DNA from: Conoideocrella luteorostrata
Lineage: Eukaryota > Ascomycota > Sordariomycetes > Hypocreales > Clavicipitaceae
Assembly (NCBI GenBank): GCA_032433595.1
Contig: JASWJB010000147.1
Location: 1-64,000, forward strand
Length of the DNA: 64,000 bases
Direction of reading: 5' to 3'
This document shows, piece by piece, positions 57,246 to 64,000 of the stretch; the first letter of the stretch is position 1; every line of letters begins with the position of its first letter. The position numbers and the translations under genes are program-made. The notes under the pieces were generated by a model that saw nothing but the letters and a program-made list of their open reading frames with translations, was not told where the DNA came from and did no database searches.

Positions 57246-60200
57246 TTATTCTTCGTCTGGAGCTCGGTCCATTTCTGGACTCTCCTTCTCTTTGAGACCA
57301 GTGTCCTTACTCTTCTTCTTCATTGAGAAGCGCCAGGAACTCATGCGTCCCTCCCTGCTCTCCTTCGACTTTGACGGTCCCAGTGCTGGACTGCTAGTCA
57401 TGCTATCATAGCTGCGTCCGAATGTGGCGCCATCCTCGCCAAGGTCGTCGGCGTCGCCAATGCTCGATCGTTGCTCAGAAGAGACATTCCGATCCGAGTT
57501 GGCGGTGCTTCCTGGGCCTTTCTTAAAAAGCCCCGATTCCATGCCAAGTCGAGTTGAAAGACTGAATTTGCTCGAGCTCCCCTTACGGAATAGTTTTCTA
57601 ACTACACCAACTTCTGGTTCTTTCATATTGGACGTGGAGACAGAGTTTATGTCTGACGGTGTGTTTGACTGCGTCAAATCCAGTTGGAGAGATTCGTGTG
57701 ATTCAGAAACGGAAGTTCCTGTGTGTAGGGAATATGTGTCTCTCGAAACGCGAGAATCAGATGGAGAGTCGTCGTGACTATGTGGTAGCTCAATAGTTGG
57801 CGTTAAGACTTCCTTGCCCTTGCCCTTGCCTTTTGTCTTATCCCTATCCTTGTCTTGGTCCCCCATACCGAATAAGGCCAGTTTGAAAGGTCGAGCGGCG
57901 GGGTTGAGACGTGGATTCATGGATTTAGGTGAGTCGCCCGGCTCGGCAGTGGATGGAGCGGGAAGGCGGGAACCAATGACACCAACCTGGCGAGCACGGG
58001 TACGAGGATCCCTCAAGTCTCTGTCATCCAGAATTTCGTCATCGGCTGAAGCCAACGTAGTGGTCAGAGCTGTAGTTGAGCCGTGGACAGATGGTCGCCT
58101 GGAACCATTTCGACTTGGCCAAGGATTGTTGTCGTTGGGGGACCAGACCCGGTTCATCAAGCCATGAGCGTCACCCGGAGCACCCCAGATGGAACCACCA
58201 TCAGTAGACGGACGCTCTATGGACGTAATAGATGATGGTCTGGAGTGGCCATGCTCCCGGTCAGATATCGCAGAGACCCGAGGCCCTCTCAAAGAGTTGA
58301 CACGTCTGGCAGAAAATGCAAAAGCGCTACCCACTGAACCATCTTGGCCCGTAGAGCTCCGATTCATCCAAGGGAATCTCCATCGACTCTCCGCCGTCTC
58401 ACCTTCGTCGATCCCACGAGGGAACGACTGGCTCTGGCCAGACTTGAGTGAACCGATCAGGGGACCGCTGTCATCAGACGCCTTGGACGCCTTACCGCCC
58501 AGGTGCAAGTTGGATAGAATATTCGAGAATCGGTGGCTCGTACCAGGCTGTGCAATCGGCGATGAGTTCATATTCAATGACTTTCGTTCACCTGCGTCCG
58601 TGTATTGAGAAAACGGCAAATTATGATTAGAGCCATGGGGACTGGAGAAAGCATTGTAGGACGGAGCCGGAGAAACAGGTGACTGAGGACCTTCGTCATC
58701 GACAGAGACAGGTTCCGGAAGAATGGAACTCGCAGTAGCCTTCATATCCTCAGAATCTTCGATATCATCAAATATGTTAGATGGAAGTAGAGTTTGGGCA
58801 GTAGGGCTGAGCGGGCCTCCTGCAGCTTTAAACTCGGCTTCCGAGTGCATGGTACCATCTGTATTCGTAGGCATGTCCATGAAAAGACCAGGAACAAAGC
58901 CAATTGGATTGAAGCCAGTGCTATCTTGGAAGTTGGGTTCAACGTGAGCCAAAGGCGGAGGGGATGACATCGGAGTACCCCCCAGGCCGACACCACCATT
59001 TCCAGTATAGCTCAGACGCTTAGTGTTCTGCGGTGCTGTGGACGGATCATACTCCAATCCTGTGGATAGTGGCTGATTGTAGAAACTGACATCAGCTTGC
59101 TGTTGCATTATAGTTAGCTGTTGGGACAGAGACCGTCTCTGCTGGTCCAAGTGGACGCCTCGTTTAGTTTCCGTCACTAATTGGCCATGCAAATCTCTCC
59201 TGGCCAAGTCCCACTCCCGCTGCATCCTCGAGTCCTCCTCTTTCCATTGCTCATCATCGGCGCCAGGCAACTCCTCTCTGGTTGCTTTGAGATCCTGCAG
59301 TTGCTTGCCCTTTTCTTTGAGCTCGGCTTCTAGTTCAGCACACTTCTTCTGAAGTTCTGCATTACTAGCATCAAGCTCGTCCACATCCTTATCTCGTTTT
59401 TCAGCCAGCTCCTTCTTTTGCGTGTCAAAACTTTTGCGTTCCTTCTTCATACGTTCAACTTCCTTTTCGACTCTAACAATGCTGTCCCGGATCTTGGTCT
59501 TCTTAGCCTCCTTCTCCTTTAACAATTGCTCTTTCTTCTGTCGCTCCTTGTCTGCAGTCCGCATCTGCTCCCCCGTTGACCTTATCGTTGCTTTGAGCTG
59601 TGTAGTGTGTTCTTCCTTCTCTTTGAGAGCCTGTCTTTTACGGTCTCGTTCCTTTTTCAACTCTTCCTCCTGCTGACTAGCTTCGGCTTGCTCTTTGGCA
59701 AGCAATTGCAGCGTAGTCTCAATTTCCTTCCTGATATTCTCAAATTTGTTGTTCAACTCTAGCAATGACATTTCCGGCTCAATTGATGGTAGAGATTTGC
59801 TCTGTGTCTGATCCCCACTCGCAACTGATGGAGAGTGTCGCCGGTTCACTGTGTTGCGCCGTTGCCCAGGGGCGACATTGACTGCCTCTCTGGATGCGCT
59901 TGTGATACTATCAAGTACGGGTGTGGCCTCGACCGTAGGTAGCGAAGAGCTAGGTTCATCGGCATCATCAGTGTCGTCGTTGCCTTCCACCTGTGACTGA
60001 TCGGGGTCGACAAAGTTCGTTGGCAAGCGAGAGTTTCCCAGTTGAGGACGACCGTCTTTGCCAAATGTCCTTAGCCGAATGACGGGGCTGCCGGATCTAA
60101 AGTTGTTGTGACCAACCGCAACCACCCTGATGTTGTAAAAATGATTTGGCTTCAAGCCAGTGATCGTTATTCCGGCTTCGTTTCCAGTTGCTTCTCCGAC

Positions 60201-60834
60201 TATCGCCGATTTGTCAGCATACGCATACTCGTGTCCTTGTTCGGCATGATCGTACTTACCTTGAACGCCATTCACCTGTATTAGGTATTTCGGTGCGAGG
60301 CGATGGGAATTAGGTCGGGCCCAAGCTAGAGTCGCCGCATCTGATCGAATGCCGGCTAAGCACACCTCAGGAGCTTGGGGAATGTCAACACCGAGGATAC
60401 TAACAAGCTCGGACACAGGCTTCCACAGGGTCTGAATGGAACGATGAAGAAGCCTGCGAAGTGGCGGGAACGTCTTGTTAGCACGGCAGGAGAAACTCCC
60501 AAGGGCAATGACAAGTCATAGGGTCATGGTTTTGGTTTTTTCCACTTCCGTAGCCTGTGAAGTCATGGCAGGGCACGAATGATGGCTGAACTCACCAGAT
60601 CACGGCGCATACAGTCATAATTATCCTAAAACGCGTGACGGGCGAAGCCCGGACAACGGCCTCATGGGCGGTGAAGTAAATGCGATGCATCACCGCGCGA
60701 CCGAAGTGGTGAAGAAGTACGGCGGCGACGACGACATAGACAATCTTCCGGGATGCAGACAAGTATCTCCGCAACGACCAGAGGCTGAGAAAGGCGACGG
60801 AGAGCGTGATCAAGAGCAAGAGGTCCCATGACAT
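57246..60834 (-). CDS. Membrane-anchored fibronectin type III / coiled-coil protein
   Basis: Exons 60834-60596 and 60453-57246 (intron 142 bp) give 1148 residues. Three hydrophobic segments come first (LLLLITLSVAFLSLW, IVYVVVAAVLLHHFG and IIMTVCAVIWLLH across the intron). A fibronectin type III-like domain follows (about 103-195: IPQAPEVCLAGIRSDAATLA ... LKPNHFYNIRVVAVGHNNF ... IRLRTFG). Next is an acidic Ser/Pro stretch and a long Lys/Glu coiled coil (about 305-480; for example KEKEAKKTKIRDSIVRVEKE). The remaining 650 residues are low-complexity, Ser/Pro/Gly-rich, with a basic end (MSSWRFSMKKKSKDTG). This family is conserved in filamentous ascomycetes but I know of no assigned function. The topology suggests an ER or plasma-membrane protein with a large cytosolic tail. 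The start ATG at 60834 is preferred to the GTG at 60855. Confidence 0.8.
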
Positions 60835-63628
60835 TATTCTCAGCCCTCCTAGCACTGCTGAGAGAGTGTGCGCGGAGCTGGAAACTTACTCAAGCAACTA
60901 AATGATGAAAGGAGAGGCCGGCCGTAGTCGTGGTAAGGTGGCCGTAGACAAAGTTCGACGGTGGAAGACGAAGTAAAAATGGCGTGGAAGCACGACAGGC
61001 TTTGTTTGCGAGTTGACGAGCAACGAACCCGAGAGTGGACATGGCCTTGCACCACAGGGCAGAAGGGTGCGGGACTGGCTGCATGGTAGTAACTACAGTG
61101 TGTGGTGCGTAATGCCTAAAGTACCTACCCCGTAGGTACGGAGGAACCCACTAGAGTTTACACCAGACCACAGGTGCGGTGCACTAACAGGGCAAGCTTG
61201 TGCCGTCCCAAACGAGCCGGACTGCGCTACACCACGTTCGGCAGATTTCAGCCAATCCGCTGGTTTGGTTGGGCGATGATCGCCTTCGGTAGTGGCACTG
61301 GGGACTGGGTTTAACAGAGCGGGCGGCGCAGCGGGAGAGAAATGCGCAGATGCTGGCTAGATTTACGGAGCACAGAGCAGGCAAAATAATAACTACGCAC
61401 TGGCTGTCAATTATGTGAGTTCCTATGATTGGTGCACATGGAGCACTGTACACAGAACGAGCATACGCAGCATTGCTGGAAACAAGACAGGCCCCCAACC
61501 TTGCCGCAGCATCGAGAGGACACGTCGAATGTTGTAAGTAGCCAGCGACCAGCCGACACTGGCAAGGTTGGAAATGCAAGAGGCGTTCGGCAACGACGAT
61601 AATTATAAGGGAAAGAAGGTATGATACGCAATTCACGGTCTCCACCGTGTTGTTGCCTACACAAGCAGCTTCAAGCTTGCAGTCAGCAATTGAAAGTTAA
61701 AAATTGTAAGCCTCGAGCGTGAGGGCATACACAGCTCCCAACCAGCCGATACTGGTTCTCAAAGCATGAGGTTGGTAGCGGAGTTTAGATTGTTTTGCGG
61801 TGTGTTTTGCAACGACGTGCATAGCGCCGGTTGGTTCCATTTATGTATATCATGCCGTGCATATATCAGGTGGGACAATTGAGCAGTGCATGAGCACATG
61901 AGATCTTGCGCACGCGAGCAAAAACGACTCAGGTCTAACGGCTTCTATTCCGCGCTCTAAGAATGCAGAATGTACTGCGTATTTAATTGATCCCTATTCG
62001 ACGTTGCAGCAGATCTGAGGAGCGAGCTTGTCAAACCATTAGTTATTAGTGATTTTCCTTGGAGAGTTGAAGAGTGGAAGGGTAACAGCAGCAAATAGTA
62101 GCCTAATTCGGGGCCTTTTACCCAACTTGGTCCTATCCGCATCGCAAACCGAAAAAGTGGCATGGCAGCACATGCAAAACCCGTTCGAGTAAGCGACTGA
62201 ATCGTAACGTCACCACAATTTGGCCACCACCGAGGCATTAGCTGGGGACTTTATCCACAGGGAGTTGCAATCATATGCTGCGAGATTTGCATTTGAATTT
62301 TTAATTTGCTTATTTATTGGGGAAATTTTTATACTTTTATGTTTATTTTCACTTTTATGCTTGAGTACAAGGCTGCCGTCCAGTGTCAAACTCCCCAAGC
62401 TCCACATCCTTTCATGAAGTCAAGACAAGGCCCAACAGAGTCTGCCCACGGCTGGAACACATGACGAGTTGGACCGCGGCTCGAGCGGTATTCATGACTT
62501 GCGTCGATGGGGAAATGGTGCAGCAGAGAGGTTGGCGGTTACATAGTGGGTCTTCCGGCCACGCCGTGCCATGGCCTTGCCTCCAAGCTCAACGAATTAC
62601 GGAGCAGCTCCCACACGCGATGCGATAGCTATTCTACGTAACATCATAATACGATGAGACATGCAAATCGTAACGCAAAGAGATTCTCCAAACTAAAGGC
62701 GTCTCTGTGTGCTTTAATGAAAGGAGTGCTTCGGTAGGTGGTGATGGTACGGAGCAGAGGATTGATGAATGCCAGCGCCCAATTACTCCGTCGTTGAGCA
62801 AAATAGCCTCTCCGTACAGAGTACAATTAAAGTAAAAGCAGCGGTACCGGATTCCTCCCGAGCAAAAGTCGATCCCTCCCACCATGGGCCTGCGCTGGCC
62901 GCGATCCGGGCTTGGCTTGGCGTTCCTTTAAGCGGCGCGGCACGGAGAGTCTGGCCTGGCGCGGCTTGTCTGTCTGTTGGATGAGTCGGGTCTCAGCCAA
63001 AATTGCCCAACAAAGCAGCCGGCATCAAACTACGTAGATACTTGGTAGTAGTTACTTCTTAGAAGCACCTCCGTTTCCCCAACCGACGGACATCCTCTCG
63101 TTACTCTCATCAGCGCCGTACCGAAATAGTTCACTGGCCGTATTGCAGCTCGGTTTCTAGCTCGGCCAGCGTATAATATAACAATCATCGCCTTGCATCG
63201 CATTCGAGTCGCCCTGGGTTTCCTTAAAGTTGCCATACAGCGTCACAGCCACGACGCTCGCATCAGCCTTCATTTGGTTATCACCCGCCACCTCCCGATC
63301 GTAAGCGTCATCGTCGCTCGTGCCCTCTCCCCGCGTCCAACTTCGCGACATACAATTCTAGAACCTGCAAGGACGAACTCTGCGGGTCGAAGCGCCATCC
63401 TTAGCACTACCTTACCAACACAGTGCAGTACTATACAGATTCGACGGCTTCGTGGACCACATATCTCTGTCCTGTGCGAACCAAGTCCACCTGTTGCGCT
63501 CCGGCGAGAGCCAGCTACCCTTTCCCACCAGCAACTTGTGGCCCCCCTCCCAGGCAAATCTCGTTCAACCGACGTTTGCAACCTGCACTGAACAGCTCGC
63601 GCATTCTTGAGAGCGCCATTGGGGCATC
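60835..63628. promoter_or_regulatory. 2.8-kb divergent intergenic region (FN3 gene / PAH1)
   Basis: No ORF with a recognisable domain. TACGGAGCA-type words occur near 61364, 62598 and 62750, relatives of the exact TACTCCGTA motif elsewhere. The final 400 bp is C/T-rich and ATG-poor, and is the probable PAH1 leader. The length suggests long regulatory or untranslated sequence on both sides. Confidence 0.45.
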
Positions 63629-64000
63629 ATGCAGTACGTTCGAAATCTAAGCGACTCGGTTTCGACGGCTTGGAACTCCATCAACCCAGCGACTCTTAGC
63701 GGCGCCATCGATGTCATCGTTGTGCAGCATGACGACGGTACCTTGGCCTGCTCGCCCTTTCACGTGCGATTCGGCAAGTTCTCGCTCCTCCGGCCGTCCG
63801 AGAAGAAGGTCGAATTCAAAGTAAATGGCGTCAAACAAGATTATTCCATGAAATTGGGGGAAGGTGGCGAGGCCTTCTTCGTCTTCGAAACTACAGAGAA
63901 TGTTCCCGAATCCCTCCAAACCTCTCCTCTTGTATCTCCGGCCAGCAGTCCAGGATTGGGACCCGAGGAAGGGTTGTCTGAGCTTAATGATCCAGATGTT
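63629..64000 (+). CDS. PAH1: Lipin/PAH1 phosphatidate phosphatase, N-terminal part (cut by window)
   Basis: From the ATG at 63629 the frame is open for 124 codons to the window end. The start, MQYVRNLSDSVSTAWNSINP then ATLSGAIDVIVV, and CSPFHVRFGKFSLLRPSEKK with EFKVNGVKQDYSMKLGEGGE form the N-LIP domain that opens lipins. Pah1 dephosphorylates phosphatidate to diacylglycerol, controlling lipid storage and nuclear/ER membrane growth. Acidic and Ser/Pro residues follow (SPASSPGLGPEEG), where the yeast protein is phosphorylated. The catalytic HAD-type domain lies beyond the window. Confidence in the family is high because the N-LIP block is nearly invariant; introns downstream cannot be seen. 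Confidence 0.92.
   Translation, partial: MQYVRNLSDSVSTAWNSINPATLSGAIDVIVVQHDDGTLACSPFHVRFGKFSLLRPSEKKVEFKVNGVKQDYSMKLGEGGEAFFVFETTENVPESLQTSPLVSPASSPGLGPEEGLSELNDPDV

Overview
The window looks like a chromosome segment from a filamentous ascomycete. Genes carry short introns of about 47-140 bp with GTRNGT-type donors and CTAAC-like branch points. Repeat DNA shows the CpA-to-TpA decay typical of repeat-induced point mutation (RIP). The housekeeping proteins have Sordariomycete-like sequences, probably Hypocreales; that placement is inference from family knowledge, since no database search could be run.

About 1-26.6 kb is an accessory, repeat-bearing region. It opens with decayed DNA: copies of a dispersed repeat, an amidase pseudogene and a piece of an NB-ARC (NLR-type) gene. 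A complete but dead Ty3/gypsy chromovirus follows at 4930-12042, with 274-bp LTRs and a TCTAC target duplication. Its interior is saturated with RIP-type mutations while both LTRs are almost spared. After it come a divergent kynurenine-3-monooxygenase-like flavoenzyme, a DHA2-type MFS transporter, a 2EXR protein, a proteinase K-like subtilase whose catalytic serine position reads threonine, a DUF7730-like protein and an ABCC transporter pseudogene.

About 26.6-64 kb is gene-dense core genome: VPS8 (CORVET), GPI19/PIG-P (GPI anchor synthesis), ROK1 (ribosome biogenesis helicase), a TOS1-like cell-wall glycosidase, mitochondrial lysyl-tRNA synthetase, ARP4 (chromatin), a TDG/MUG-type DNA glycosylase, UDP-GlcNAc pyrophosphorylase (chitin and GPI precursor), thioredoxin reductase, VPS53 (GARP), a membrane-anchored fibronectin-III/coiled-coil protein and the start of lipin/PAH1. 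These genes do not form one pathway, but several converge on the cell surface and endomembrane traffic (VPS8, VPS53, GPI19, UAP1, TOS1, PAH1). Intergenic spaces of 3 kb are rich in simple repeats.

The observations most worth following are: an in-frame, ATG-less, mitochondrial-presequence-like extension upstream of thioredoxin reductase; the Ser-to-Thr subtilase with a 243-nt, otherwise open, phase-0 intron; a possible opposite-strand ORF inside the chromovirus; the sharp RIP/LTR boundary; and a 9-mer, TACTCCGTA, repeated in intergenic DNA.
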